DNA from: Aminobacter ciceronei
Lineage (GTDB): Bacteria > Pseudomonadota > Alphaproteobacteria > Rhizobiales > Rhizobiaceae
DNA: 64,000 nt
Assembly: GCF_014138625.1 (NCBI RefSeq)
Contig: NZ_JACJHY010000012.1
Coordinates: forward strand, 62,001-126,000
Reading direction: 5' to 3'
Part shown: one piece after another, positions 37,120 through 50,032 of the stretch
Layout of the letters: the number at the start of each line of letters is the position of its first letter
Position numbering within the stretch: position 1 is the first letter of the stretch
Notes under the pieces: model-generated
Database searches by the model: none
What the model saw: the letters and a program-made list of their open reading frames with translations, nothing else
What the model was told of the DNA's origin: nothing
Program-made: the position numbers and the translations under genes

Positions 37120-38013
37120 ATGCCTGAGCTCGACTGGAACCTCATCCGAAGCTTCGTCGCGGTTGCCGAAACCGGCAGCCTGTCGGCCGCGGCGCGCAAA
37201 CTGGGCTCCAGCCAGCCGACCCTGGGTCGCCATATCGCCGAGCTCGAGCACGTACTCGACGTCACGCTGTTTCGGCGCGGCCGCCAGGGTTATGTGCTGA
37301 CCGAGGCCGGTAGCCTGCTGTTCGAGCGGGGCCGTGCCGTCAGCGAACAGGCAACATCATTCGCGCGACTCGCTTTGGGCGCGGTGGAAGCGATCGAAGG
37401 CACGGTCCGGATCGCGGCGAGCGAGATGGTTGCCACCCATGTCCTGCCTGTGATGCTGGCACGTCTCGGAATGGAAGAGCCGGGCATCGAGGTCGAGGTC
37501 GTCGCGTCCAACCAAGTCGAGAATCTTCTGCGCCGCGACGCCGACATCGCGATCCGCATGGTGCAGCCGGCCCAGAACGAGCTGGTGGCCCGCAAGGTCA
37601 CCGACATCGTGCTACGGATGTGCGCTGCTACAACCTATCTCAACCGCCGCGGCCGGCTGGGGCATCCGGAGGATCTGCAGCAGCATGACCTGATCGGGTT
37701 CGACCGCAGCGACGAGATGATCCGCGGCCTCGAACGCTTTTACCCCGGGATGACGCGGCATGCCTTCCGCTTCCGCTCCGACAACCACATCGTGCTCTGG
37801 GAGGCCGTGCGGGCCGGCAACGGCGTGGGTATCGGCCAGTTGCCGCTGATCCACCGCGAGTCGGGGCTGGAGGTCGTCCTGCCTGACCTGCCGCTGCCTG
37901 TACTGCCGGTCTGGCTCGCCATGCATCGCGACGTGCGCGCAAGCGTACGTATCCGTCGCGTCGTCGACTTCCTGCATGTAGAGCTGAAGCGTTATTCCGC
38001 CGGCGCCGCTTGA
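37120..38013 (+). CDS. LysR-family transcriptional regulator
   Basis: DNA-binding regulator of 297 residues: N-terminal winged helix (residues about 5-65, LSAAARKLGSSQPTLGRHIAELE) and a LysR substrate-binding domain (EGTVRIAASEMVATHVLPVML...). It is divergent from the epimerase-like gene, the usual LysR target arrangement. Its last 22 bp overlap the end of the convergent MFS gene. The effector is unknown. Confidence 0.9.
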   Translation: MPELDWNLIRSFVAVAETGSLSAAARKLGSSQPTLGRHIAELEHVLDVTLFRRGRQGYVLTEAGSLLFERGRAVSEQATSFARLALGAVEAIEGTVRIAASEMVATHVLPVMLARLGMEEPGIEVEVVASNQVENLLRRDADIAIRMVQPAQNELVARKVTDIVLRMCAATTYLNRRGRLGHPEDLQQHDLIGFDRSDEMIRGLERFYPGMTRHAFRFRSDNHIVLWEAVRAGNGVGIGQLPLIHRESGLEVVLPDLPLPVLPVWLAMHRDVRASVRIRRVVDFLHVELKRYSAGAA

Positions 38014-39182
38014 GTCATTGCCCTGAAGTCGGCATGGCGGGCGAGCCCGGCCATGACGGATACCACGACCTGCAGGCCGGACAAGGTGACGAAAACAGGC
38101 GCAAAGCCCGTATGGCCGGCGACGAAGCCGATCGCCGACGGCGCCACCAGTATGCCTGAATAACCCATCGTGGTGACCACGCTCATGCCGATGTTCGGCA
38201 CCACGCCGGGCTGGTTTCCGGCGGCGGAGAAGGCGATCGGCACCATGTTGGCGACGCCCAGCCCGCACATGGCGAAGGCGGCGATGGCGATCCAGGGATT
38301 GGGCGCAAGGCCTGCAGCCAGCATGCCGGCAGCGGCGACCAGTGCCGAGACGCGCAGGGTGTTGACCGCACCGAAGCGGTTGCGGACACCATCACCCAGG
38401 AACCGCATCAGTGCCATGATGCCGGAGAAGGCGGCAAAGGCGAAACCGGCGGTAGCGATGTCGGCGCCAAGTTCCTGCTTGAGGTAGAGCGCCGCCCAGT
38501 CGAGCACCGCACCTTCCGGGATCATCGAAAACAGCGCCATGACACCGACGAGATAAATGGCCGCCAGGCGCGGCATACGGAAATGCCGATGCTCATGCGC
38601 CACCGGCTTGTCCTCGATCAGATAGCGCAGGGCAAAGGCGGTCATGGCCGCTGCAACGAGCGTGACGAACAAGGCATGCGGCAGATGCCCGAACTGCTGG
38701 ATGATGATGCCGCCAAGCCCGCCGCCGACGAAGCCGCCAAGGCTCCAGAAGCCGTGCGACGACGACATGATAGCGCGCGACAGCCGCTTTTCCACCGCAA
38801 CGGCATTGGCGTTCATGGCGACATCCATGGCGCCCGCCGTGGCGCCGAAGATGTACATCGTCACCGCAGTCAGCCAGACATTGGGCGCCAAGGCTACCAT
38901 CAGCAGTGCAAAGACCAGAATCCAGGCGAAGCCGATGACAACAGGGCGTGAGCCGCGCTTGGTCATCAGGTAACCGGAGAACGGCATCGCCGTCAGCGCG
39001 CCGATGCCGAAACCAAGGATCAACAGGCCGAGCACGAACTCGCTGATGCCGAGCCGGGTGACCAGCAACGGAATCTGCGGCGCCCAGCTTCCGGTCATGA
39101 AGCCGTTCATGAAAAATGCTGCTGCGACAGCCCATCGGGCCGAAGCGTTGGCGGGTGTCGGGGTGGCGTCTTTGATGCTCAT
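37992..39182 (-). CDS. MFS transporter (YbjJ/FucP-like)
   Basis: Major facilitator of 396 residues with 12 hydrophobic segments. It opens with AVAAAFFMNGFMTGSWAPQIPLL and has the loop SGYLMTKRGSRPVV, resembling YbjJ-type permeases and more distantly the fucose/glucose symporters. The substrate is not identifiable. Two AAATCGATTT palindromes, LacI-type operators in form, lie upstream of the start, which favours a carbohydrate or central-carbon link. It converges with the LysR gene with overlapping 3' ends. Confidence 0.87.
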   Translation of the reverse strand: MSIKDATPTPANASARWAVAAAFFMNGFMTGSWAPQIPLLVTRLGISEFVLGLLILGFGIGALTAMPFSGYLMTKRGSRPVVIGFAWILVFALLMVALAPNVWLTAVTMYIFGATAGAMDVAMNANAVAVEKRLSRAIMSSSHGFWSLGGFVGGGLGGIIIQQFGHLPHALFVTLVAAAMTAFALRYLIEDKPVAHEHRHFRMPRLAAIYLVGVMALFSMIPEGAVLDWAALYLKQELGADIATAGFAFAAFSGIMALMRFLGDGVRNRFGAVNTLRVSALVAAAGMLAAGLAPNPWIAIAAFAMCGLGVANMVPIAFSAAGNQPGVVPNIGMSVVTTMGYSGILVAPSAIGFVAGHTGFAPVFVTLSGLQVVVSVMAGLARHADFRAMTQAAPAE

Positions 39183-39201
39183 CGAGCGCGACTCCTAACA
39201 T

Positions 39202-39229
39202 AGCTGCCTGGCAGCTGAAATCGATTTCA
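39202..39229 (-). promoter_or_regulatory. Operator cluster upstream of the MFS gene
   Basis: TGAAATCGATTTCA (39216-39229) is a perfect 14-bp palindrome with a central CG, the form of LacI-family operators. It abuts a 15-bp inverted repeat AGCTGCC-T-GGCAGCT (39202-39216). Both lie 20-47 bp before the MFS start codon. Confidence 0.6.
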
Positions 39230-39318
39230 ACCTGCCGTGATCGTCGGATTCAAAAAGTGACCGCCAAGCTCGACAGGTCCCGGTGTCGCCACCGCATTTC
39301 AAGGCGACTGCTGATTTT

Positions 39319-39330
39319 TAAATCGATTTA
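39319..39330 (-). promoter_or_regulatory. Second AAATCGATTT operator upstream of the MFS gene
   Basis: TAAATCGATTTA is a perfect 12-bp palindrome sharing the AAATCGATTT core with 39216-39229 and with the pyc upstream site at 43955. The centres of the two MFS sites are about 102 bp apart, close to ten helical turns, which would suit looping by a tetrameric LacI protein. The rest of the 39183-39559 gap shows nothing further. Confidence 0.6.
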
Positions 39331-39559
39331 GAAGCCAGTCAAGTCAGCTTCCATGGCAAGCATTGGGCCAGGACGGTAACAAAGGTTAACGATTGCCCGA
39401 ATTCCGTCGAATAGCTGGGCTAGCAAGGAAGCTTGGAAACTGCGGCGGGACGGGCAACACACTCCACGTTCGCAATCGTTTCGATACATTGCATGCCAAA
39501 TCGGGTTGGGGGTCGGCTTCGGCATGTCGCCGGGCTGTACCAGTGTGGAGTCTTGTACC

Positions 39560-40390
39560 ATGAATACCCCCGCCTTCCGGCTTGCCGGGATATCAAGCGG
39601 CCTCGCCGCCCGTCTGCCCCGGCTGCATCTGTCGAAGCTCGAAATCGGCTTGCTTGGCGCAGCTGCGACGCTGGCGATCGCCATCGTCGCATTCGGGCTC
39701 ACCGGCAGCGACAAGCCGGACCCGATAGAAACCGCAGCCGTCCTGCCCCCGCGCCTCGAAACCAAGAACCCCGGCACGGAAATCCCCGCCGAGACAGCCA
39801 AGCCGATCGCATCGGCCACCGGTCAGACAGCAGCCGCTCCGGTTCCGGCAGTGCCAGCGCCAACACAGGCCCCGCTCCTGTCAGCCCTGGCCTCGGCACC
39901 CGCAACCAGCCATTTCGAAAAGCCCCAGGCGACGGCAGCTGCCGGCCCGGACGAGCGAGGCGAGACGGCCACAACGCCATTGACCACGGCCGCCGACCAG
40001 GCGCCCGATCCAGCGCCGACCACGGTCATTCCAACGGAAGGATTGCGCGGCTCGATCGACGTCCAGGTGGCGGAGACGGAAACGGAGGTGGCGATGCTCG
40101 AGCAGCAGACCGGCATGATAGACGGCGAGACCGGTAATGTTGCCCAGGCGACGACCGGTCCGCTGCCGGAGTTGCGCCCGGCAAAGGTGGTGAAATACGC
40201 CAATTTGCGTGACGGACCTGCCGACGAGGCCAAGGTGATCGTCGTCGTTCCGGCCAATGCCGAGATCGAGGCCGAGGTCGACTGCAACTGGTGCACGGTC
40301 GTCTACAAAGGCCAGCGCGGCTACATGTATAAAAACCTGATCCGCCGCACCGTGGCGGAAGAAGCAAAGGCAGGTCAGGGGCTGTTCTGA
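39560..40390 (+). CDS. SH3-domain membrane-anchored protein
   Basis: A 276-residue protein with one N-terminal membrane segment (LEIGLLGAAATLAIAIVAFGL), a long Pro/Ala/Thr-rich periplasmic linker, and a C-terminal bacterial SH3 domain (residues about 205-265, VVKYANLRDGPADEAKVI...CNWCTVVYKGQRGYMYKNLI). Such SH3b domains bind peptidoglycan or proteins in the envelope. The ATG at 39560 follows GGAG and removes an 18-residue upstream extension. It converges with pyc 20 bp away. Specific function unknown. Confidence 0.8.
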   Translation: MNTPAFRLAGISSGLAARLPRLHLSKLEIGLLGAAATLAIAIVAFGLTGSDKPDPIETAAVLPPRLETKNPGTEIPAETAKPIASATGQTAAAPVPAVPAPTQAPLLSALASAPATSHFEKPQATAAAGPDERGETATTPLTTAADQAPDPAPTTVIPTEGLRGSIDVQVAETETEVAMLEQQTGMIDGETGNVAQATTGPLPELRPAKVVKYANLRDGPADEAKVIVVVPANAEIEAEVDCNWCTVVYKGQRGYMYKNLIRRTVAEEAKAGQGLF

Positions 40391-40410
40391 GCCCCCGACC
40401 CTGAGCGAGA

Positions 40411-43869
<3,459 letters not shown>

Positions 43870-43954
43870 GAATACGCTCCAGGGAACCGGATATTTAAGA
43901 GGCGGCGAATGATTAGCGGGAAAATGCTGCGGTGCAACCGAAAACACACATTGC

Positions 43955-43966
43955 TAAATCGATTTA
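43955..43966 (-). promoter_or_regulatory. AAATCGATTT operator upstream of pyc
   Basis: TAAATCGATTTA is a perfect 12-bp palindrome 86 bp before the pyc GTG, identical to the site at 39319-39330. It is of LacI-family operator form. PckR, a LacI-family regulator of central carbon metabolism in rhizobia, is one candidate binder; that match is inference. Confidence 0.6.
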
Positions 43967-44009
43967 ATTTCCGTTGGGTCAGACCGGCATTTTTCCACGG
44001 CACAAAAAA

Positions 44010-44035
44010 ATGCCCGACGCTTTCGCGCCGGGCAT
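44010..44035 (-). terminator. Terminator after livK
   Basis: On the minus strand an 11-bp stem with one G-T pair (44035-44025 with 44020-44010) and a GAAA tetraloop is followed by a run of T. It lies 25 bp past the livK stop and closes the liv operon ahead of pyc. Confidence 0.9.
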
Positions 44036-44060
44036 CTCACATCAGCAGACCCTGCTGAAA

Positions 44061-45176
44061 TTACTTCTGCGGCTTGTAGGTGTACTTGCCGTCGTCGCCC
44101 TTCACCCATTCATACATGATGTAGCCGGGCAGCTTCGGGTCGCCCTTCTCGTCGAAGCCCATGTCGCCAAGCACGGTCGGGAAGGTGTTCGCCTTCATTG
44201 CCTTCGCCACTTCCTGCGGATCGACCGAACCGGCCTTCTTGGCAGCTTCGGCGATGACCTGCATCGCTGCGTAGGAGTAGAGGGTGTAAGCCTCGGGGTT
44301 GAAGCCGGCGGCACGGAACTTTTCGACCAGCGCGTTGTTCGTCGGGTTCAGCGTCGGATCGGGACCGAAGGTGTTGAGGGTACCGGCAACAGCGTCGCCA
44401 GCGATCGAGGCGAGTTCGTTCGAGACGATGCCATCGCCCGAAACCAGCTTCGCCTTGAGGCCCTGGTCAGCCGTCTGGCGGATGATCAGGCCGGCTTCGG
44501 TGTGTAGGCCGCCCCAATAGATGATGGTGACGCCGGCTTCCTTCATCTTGCCGATGAGTGCCGAGAAATCCTTGTCGCCGATGTTGACGCCTTCGTACAT
44601 GACCTCGGTCAGGCCGGCAGCGTTCATCGCCTTCTTGGTTTCGTCAGCCAGACCCTGGCCGTAAGGCGTCTTGTCGTGGATCACCGCGATCTTGGCGTCC
44701 TTGAACTTCTCAGCCAGATATGCACCGGCGATGGCGCCCTGCTGGTCGTCACGGCCGCAGGTGCGGAAGGTGTTCCACAGGCCGCGCTCGGTGAACTGCG
44801 GGTTGGTCGCAGCCGGGGTGATTTCGAGGATGCCGTTCTCGGCGTAGACTTCCGAAGCCGGAATCGAGACGCCCGAGTTGAAGTGACCGACCACGAACTT
44901 GACGCCGTCAGCGACGAACTTGTTGGCGACCGAGATGCCCTGCTTCGGATCGGAAACGTCGTCGCCGACAACCAGCTTGATCTGCTCGCCGTTGATGCCG
45001 CCCGCGGCGTTGATGTCGGCAACCGCCTGCTCGGCGCCCTTCTGGAGCTGCGCTCCGAAGGCTGCGTTCGGGCCGGTGATCGGGCCAGCGACGCCAACAA
45101 TGATATCGGCCCATGCGCTGCCGCTGAACGCCACAAGCGCGGTCAGTGCAACAGCCGACAAAAGTGACTTTTTCAT
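44061..45176 (-). CDS. livK: Branched-chain amino-acid ABC transporter, substrate-binding protein
   Basis: Periplasmic Leu/Ile/Val-type binding protein of 371 residues. The signal peptide ends at SAWA and the mature chain begins [20 protein letters not shown], followed by the [19 protein letters not shown] and [11 protein letters not shown] segments of the LivK/BraC family. It is the last gene of the minus-strand liv cluster, 136 bp after the small membrane-protein gene, with a strong terminator behind. Homologues take other amino acids too, so specificity is not certain. Confidence 0.92.
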   Translation of the reverse strand: MKKSLLSAVALTALVAFSGSAWADIIVGVAGPITGPNAAFGAQLQKGAEQAVADINAAGGINGEQIKLVVGDDVSDPKQGISVANKFVADGVKFVVGHFNSGVSIPASEVYAENGILEITPAATNPQFTERGLWNTFRTCGRDDQQGAIAGAYLAEKFKDAKIAVIHDKTPYGQGLADETKKAMNAAGLTEVMYEGVNIGDKDFSALIGKMKEAGVTIIYWGGLHTEAGLIIRQTADQGLKAKLVSGDGIVSNELASIAGDAVAGTLNTFGPDPTLNPTNNALVEKFRAAGFNPEAYTLYSYAAMQVIAEAAKKAGSVDPQEVAKAMKANTFPTVLGDMGFDEKGDPKLPGYIMYEWVKGDDGKYTYKPQK

Positions 45177-45312
45177 TGAAACACTCCCATTAGTTGAGTG
45201 GGCGTGGATGTTCTTTCATGCGATGCCCACCCATATCGCAGAAAGGTGAGTTTGCCGATTTTCCGGCAGTTGTCACGCCGATTCATTGGCGAATCGGCGC
45301 GTTAGAACCCCC

Positions 45313-45660
45313 TCAAGACTTGGCGCGCCAAGAAAGCGGCGAGGCCTTTTCATAGAGCCAGTGATATTGCTTCACCATCTGATTGGTGCGGGTGTATTTG
45401 TAACCAAGCGTTGCAAAAACCAGCAATATGACGGTGTCGACGATATAGTACTGCAGCGAGAACATGGTGCCCTCGAACAGCGCGTGGTGGATGAAGCGTA
45501 CGCCGAGCCCAAGCCCCAGAATGTACAACACGAGCAGCGCGTAGCTGCGCCAGGTCTGGGCACAGGCGCGTCCGGTCATCCAGGCCGCCCATCCACCCAG
45601 CAGGCAGCTGACGAACAGGAACTGCCAGATCGAGGCTTCCTCGTAGAGAATGCCGTGCAT
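45313..45660 (-). CDS. DUF6867-like small membrane protein in the liv cluster
   Basis: A 115-residue protein with three to four hydrophobic segments (WQFLFVSCLLGGWAAWMTG, YALLVLYILGLGLGVRFI, YYIVDTVILLVFATLGYKY). It appears to match the DUF6867 family found in alphaproteobacterial liv operons; I assign this from memory of context and layout. It starts 11 bp after livF on the same strand. Possible role: an accessory subunit of the transporter, inferred from linkage only. Confidence 0.7.
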   Translation of the reverse strand: MHGILYEEASIWQFLFVSCLLGGWAAWMTGRACAQTWRSYALLVLYILGLGLGVRFIHHALFEGTMFSLQYYIVDTVILLVFATLGYKYTRTNQMVKQYHWLYEKASPLSWRAKS

Positions 45661-45671
45661 GATGGTGTCTC

Positions 45672-46400
45672 CTAGTGACGGCCGCCTTCGAGATAGGCTG
45701 CGCGAACCTCGGGATCGGCGAGCAGATCCTTGCCGGTGCCGCTCATCGTGACGACGCCGTTGACCATGACGTAGCCGCGCGTCGCCAGCTTGAGCGCGCC
45801 GAAGGCGTTCTGCTCGACAAGGAACACGGTCAGCCCTTGGGTGCGGTTGAGCTCGCGGATGGCGTCGAAGATCTGCTTCACGATCAGCGGCGCCAGACCG
45901 AGCGAAGGCTCGTCGAGCAGCAGCAGCTTGGGTCGAGCCATCAGCGCGCGGCCGATCGACAGCATCTGCTGCTCTCCGCCGGAAAGCGTGCCGCCGCGCT
46001 GGCCGATGCGCTCCTTGAGACGTGGAAACAGCGTGAACACCTTCTCGACGTCCTCATCATAGTATTTGAGGTTGTCGAGGCTTGCGCCCATCTGAAGATT
46101 TTCCATCACCGTCATGCGCGGGAAGATGCGCCGGCCCTCGGGCGATTGCGCGATGCGCAACCTCGCGATCTCGTGCGTCGGCATGTCGGTGATGTCGGTT
46201 CCGGCGAAGGTGATGGTGCCGCGGCGCGCCCTTGGCGTACCGAAGATGGTCATCATCAGCGTTGACTTGCCAGCGCCGTTGGCGCCGATCAGCGCGACGA
46301 TCTCGCCTTCATTGACAGCGACGTCGACGCCGCTGAGGGCGCGGATGTTGCCGTAGTAGGTCTCGACACCTTTGATGTCGAGCAAGGTCTTAGCCGTCAC
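45672..46400 (-). CDS. livF: Branched-chain amino-acid ABC transporter, ATP-binding protein LivF
   Basis: One of the two ATPases of the liv importer, 242 residues. Walker A GANGAGKSTL, Q-loop SPEGRRIFP, signature LSGGEQQML and Walker B LLLDEPSLGLAP fit LivF. It starts in a 4-bp overlap with the livG stop, so translation is coupled. Confidence 0.94.
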   Translation of the reverse strand: MTAKTLLDIKGVETYYGNIRALSGVDVAVNEGEIVALIGANGAGKSTLMMTIFGTPRARRGTITFAGTDITDMPTHEIARLRIAQSPEGRRIFPRMTVMENLQMGASLDNLKYYDEDVEKVFTLFPRLKERIGQRGGTLSGGEQQMLSIGRALMARPKLLLLDEPSLGLAPLIVKQIFDAIRELNRTQGLTVFLVEQNAFGALKLATRGYVMVNGVVTMSGTGKDLLADPEVRAAYLEGGRH

Positions 46401-48433
46401 TTGCCACCTCCGCGCTTGGCTTTCGCCGGCTTGGCCGCTTCACGCGCCAGCGCCTTGGCCTGCCCCACCCAGTCTTCCCGTTCGATGCGGCCGTCAAAGG
46501 CGAGATAGGCCTCGGCCGCCGCGATGTCCGACTTCTTCCACGCCGCCACCTGGTCGAAATGGAAGATACCGTGCTCGTTGAGCTTCTTTTCGTTGACCGG
46601 CCCGATGCCCTTGATCGCGATGAGCCGGTCGGCAACGCCGCCACGCGGAGCGGCAAGTACGTTGGAGATGGTCTTCGGAGCTGAGGGCTTCGCGGCGGCA
46701 GGTTTGGACGCCGCCGGCTTGGCGGCAGTCGGTTTGGGCGTTGACGCCGCAGGTTTGGCAGCCGGCTTGGCCGCAGCCTTCGCAGCCGGCTTGGCGGGCG
46801 CCTTTGTCGCAGCCGTTGATGACGGTTTTGCTGGCGTCTTCGTTTCGGCTTTGGCGACCGCTGGCTTGGCAGCCGGGGCAGGCTTGGCGCTGCCCTTTGG
46901 TGCCGGCGTGGCCGTGACTGCAGACTTTACGACCTTTGCTGTCTTGGTAGCAGGATTCGCGGCTGGTGTCGCCCTGGCAGCCGGTTTCGCCGGCGGCGTG
47001 GCCGTGCTGGTCGACTTCGCAGCGTTCGTGGCTTTGGCAACCGGCTTGGCCGATACAGCGGCTGGCTTGGCTGCCGGAGCAGCCTTCGCCGGGGCCTTGG
47101 TCGTTGTCTTGGCAGCAGCCTTCGGCGCATCCCCCCTGGCGACTTGCTTTGCAGGTGCCGGCGCTGCCTTGGCCGCGGGCTTGACCGCCTCTTTCACGAC
47201 CGCAGGCCTGCTTGCCCTGGCCGCAGGCTTCGTCTCAGCCTTTGCCGCTAACTTGGCAGCAACAGCAGCGGATGCCTTGCCGGCTGCCGCCTTGGGCGCA
47301 GGCTTGACCGGCGCAGACATCAACCCCGCGGCTGGTGCAGCCGCAGGCTTGGCCTTCGTCGCCTTTCCGGCGGGAGCCATCTGGCTTGCAGACGCGGCGG
47401 CTGCCCTTGCAGCCTGCACTTCAACCTGACTGGCTTTCGATGCGCCCTTGGAGACCGAGACGACTTCGCCATGATCATCGCTGTGGCCAATGGTGTCGCT
47501 CACCGGTCCGGCCATCATCGACGAAGACGAACCAGGTCCATGGGCCGGATCCGGCATGCCTTCGAGCTCTTCGATGACCTGCTCGTCGCCAACCTCGACC
47601 AGAACGTTGGATACCTCTTCGTCGTCGACGCCGAGATAGGCGGCAATGACCTTCGGATCCGTCCTGACCGACATCGGGTCGCCATCGGAAATCTTGCGGC
47701 CGTATTCCAGCACCACGACGTGGTCGGAAATCTGCATGACCACCGACATGTCGTGCTCGATGAGCAGGATCGACGTGCCGGTGTTGTCCTTGATGTCGTT
47801 GAGCAGCGTATTGAGTGCCAGCGACTCTTTAGGGTTGAGGCCGGCCGCCGGTTCGTCGAGGCAAAGCAGCTCTGGTCCGGTACACATGGCGCGCGCAATC
47901 TCGAGGCGGCGTTGTGCGCCATAGGGAAGGTCGCCCGCCGGATCGTCGGCACGGTCGAGCAGTTCGGCCTTTTCGAGCCAATGCTTGGCAAGCTCGACTG
48001 ATTCAGCCGACGCCCTGCGGTAGCCGCCAAGGCCGACCAGGCCCATGACGGTAAATCCGGAGGCCTTCATCAGCTTGTTGTGCTGGGCAACCAGAAGATT
48101 CTCGAGCAGCGTCATGCCCGAAAACAGCCGGATGTTCTGGAAGGTACGCGCGACCTTGGCCTTGGCCGTGATCTGGAAGTCCGGCATGCGCTCGAGCAGG
48201 AATTCCCCGCCTTCGCGGCCGTTGAACCGGATCATGCCTTCGGTCGGCTTGTAGAAGCCCGTAATGCAGTTGAAGACCGTGGTCTTGCCGGCACCGTTCG
48301 GGCCGATCAGCGCGGTGATTTCCCCGCGCTTGGCCTCAAAGGACAGGTCGCCGATGGCGACAAGGCCACCGAATTTCATCGACAGATGCTCGACCTGCAG
48401 GATCGGCTTGCTCATGGATGCGCTCGCGTTCAT
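46397..48433 (-). CDS. livG: LivG ATPase fused to an Ala/Lys/Pro-rich tail and a helix-hairpin-helix domain
   Basis: The first 265 residues are a normal LivG ATPase: Walker A GPNGAGKTT (44-52), FQNIRLF, Walker B LLCLDEPAAGLNP and the LivG-type IEHDM. The usual family length is about 250-290, but this chain has 678 residues. After an acidic stretch (about 266-320) comes some 270 residues of AKPAA-type repeats like a histone-H1 tail, then a helix-hairpin-helix-like domain (about 605-665, LIAIKGIGPVNEKKLNEHGI and GRIEREDWVGQAKALA), similar to extensions on rhizobial NuoE proteins. It overlaps livM and livF by 4 bp each, so it is transcribed within the liv operon. The role of the tail is unknown. 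Confidence 0.9.
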   Translation of the reverse strand: MNASASMSKPILQVEHLSMKFGGLVAIGDLSFEAKRGEITALIGPNGAGKTTVFNCITGFYKPTEGMIRFNGREGGEFLLERMPDFQITAKAKVARTFQNIRLFSGMTLLENLLVAQHNKLMKASGFTVMGLVGLGGYRRASAESVELAKHWLEKAELLDRADDPAGDLPYGAQRRLEIARAMCTGPELLCLDEPAAGLNPKESLALNTLLNDIKDNTGTSILLIEHDMSVVMQISDHVVVLEYGRKISDGDPMSVRTDPKVIAAYLGVDDEEVSNVLVEVGDEQVIEELEGMPDPAHGPGSSSSMMAGPVSDTIGHSDDHGEVVSVSKGASKASQVEVQAARAAAASASQMAPAGKATKAKPAAAPAAGLMSAPVKPAPKAAAGKASAAVAAKLAAKAETKPAARASRPAVVKEAVKPAAKAAPAPAKQVARGDAPKAAAKTTTKAPAKAAPAAKPAAVSAKPVAKATNAAKSTSTATPPAKPAARATPAANPATKTAKVVKSAVTATPAPKGSAKPAPAAKPAVAKAETKTPAKPSSTAATKAPAKPAAKAAAKPAAKPAASTPKPTAAKPAASKPAAAKPSAPKTISNVLAAPRGGVADRLIAIKGIGPVNEKKLNEHGIFHFDQVAAWKKSDIAAAEAYLAFDGRIEREDWVGQAKALAREAAKPAKAKRGGGK

Positions 48434-50028
48434 CAGCCGTGTCCTTCCTTGGTGAAGGAACTGGAGACAGCTTTTCGTTCATGCAGGAAGGCCGTGGGTT
48501 CGCGGCTGCCGACGAAACCTCGCGGCTTCCACAGCATCACGATGACCATCGCCATGCCAAACAGCAGCATGCGGTAAAGCTCAGGCGTGAAGTCCGGCCC
48601 GAAAACGTGCTTGAGGAACTCCATCTCGCGCAGGATCTCGGTGCCGCCGATCATCACCGCGGCCGCGACCGCGATGCCGACCAGCGACCCCATGCCGCCG
48701 AGCACCACGATAGCCAGGATGATCGCCGATTCCAGGAAGACGAAGGATTCAGGCGACACGAAGCCCTGGCGCGCGGCGAAGAACGAGCCGGCGAAACCGC
48801 CGAACATGGCGCCTGTCGCAAAGGCGGTGAGCTTAGTGGTGGTGGTGTTGATGCCGAGCGAACGGCAGGCGATCTCGTCCTCGCGCAGCGCTTCCCAGGC
48901 GCGGCCGACCGGCATGCGGCGCAGGCGTATGGTGACGAAGGCAGTCAGCAGCGCCAGGCCAAGGATGAGGTAGTAGAGGAAGATCTTGTAGTAGGCGCCG
49001 GACTGGGCGATGCCGAGCACCTTGGCGATGTAGTTGGGATCGGAGACGTTGAACGACATCAGCCCGAAGAAGCTGACCTTCGGGATGCCGGAGATGCCGG
49101 CAGCACCGTTGGTGACTTCGCGCCAGTTGATCAGCACGAGGCGGATGATCTCACCAAAGGCGAGCGTGACGATCGCCAGATAGTCGCCTCGAAGCCGCAG
49201 AACCGGGAAGCCGAGGATGACGCCCCAGAAGGCGGCCATGATGCCGGCCACCGGCAGCAGGATCCAGAACGACCAGCCGAGCTGCGTTGCCAAAAGCGCG
49301 TAGGCATAGGCGCCGACGGCGTAGAAAGCGACGTAGCCGAGATCGAGCAGCCCGGCGAGACCGACGACGATGTTCAGGCCCCAGGCCAGCATGACGTAGA
49401 TCAGGATCTGGATGCCGAAATTGTCGACCCACTTGAGCGAACCCTGGAAGCCGCCAGCCATCGAACCCGTCAAGAGCGCCAGGATCAGGACGACAACGAT
49501 TGGATAGGCGATCAGGACGCCGACGCCGAGGGCCGAAAAGTGGTTATGGATGAAGGCGCGGAAGTAGAACAGCACCGAGGCCAGCGCATAGATGATCGCC
49601 AGCGCGCGGAAGAAGCGCAGGTAACCAGCCAGGCCGGAACCGAAAATCCCGTCAAGCGAGCCGGCGAACAACAGAAGCACCGCCGCGACGACCAGCGCCC
49701 CAATGAAGTAGGGCAAGCGGAAGAACCGCGTCGCCACGCTGTCTGGCAGCAGCCCGCTGGCGACATCGACGATCTTCTGTCGCGCCATGAATGGCTGCGC
49801 ATAGGCGACGTAGAGGAAGCGGCCGAGCATGACCAGACCGACGACGATGGTAAGCAGGCCCCAGCGCGGAACGAGGACCAGTTCGTTGCTGATGTTCTGG
49901 TCGGTCTTGAGGCCGATGAAGAGGAAGAAAAGGCCAAACGCGATGATACCCGCATAGAAGGCCTCGCGAAGGCCGTGCTGCAATGGGCTGGCGGTCTCTT
50001 CGCGTGAAGCTTGGGCGATATTGGCCAT
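48433..50028 (-). CDS. livM: Branched-chain amino-acid ABC transporter, permease LivM
   Basis: Inner-membrane permease of the liv importer, 531 residues. The C-terminal 320 residues carry the conserved LivM core ([59 protein letters not shown]). The N-terminal 200 residues add extra hydrophobic segments, an extension seen in the longer alphaproteobacterial LivM forms. The start [11 protein letters not shown] at 50028 follows AAGG and lies 4 bp after livH. Confidence 0.92.
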   Translation of the reverse strand: MANIAQASREETASPLQHGLREAFYAGIIAFGLFFLFIGLKTDQNISNELVLVPRWGLLTIVVGLVMLGRFLYVAYAQPFMARQKIVDVASGLLPDSVATRFFRLPYFIGALVVAAVLLLFAGSLDGIFGSGLAGYLRFFRALAIIYALASVLFYFRAFIHNHFSALGVGVLIAYPIVVVLILALLTGSMAGGFQGSLKWVDNFGIQILIYVMLAWGLNIVVGLAGLLDLGYVAFYAVGAYAYALLATQLGWSFWILLPVAGIMAAFWGVILGFPVLRLRGDYLAIVTLAFGEIIRLVLINWREVTNGAAGISGIPKVSFFGLMSFNVSDPNYIAKVLGIAQSGAYYKIFLYYLILGLALLTAFVTIRLRRMPVGRAWEALREDEIACRSLGINTTTTKLTAFATGAMFGGFAGSFFAARQGFVSPESFVFLESAIILAIVVLGGMGSLVGIAVAAAVMIGGTEILREMEFLKHVFGPDFTPELYRMLLFGMAMVIVMLWKPRGFVGSREPTAFLHERKAVSSSFTKEGHG

Positions 50029-50032
50029 GTTG

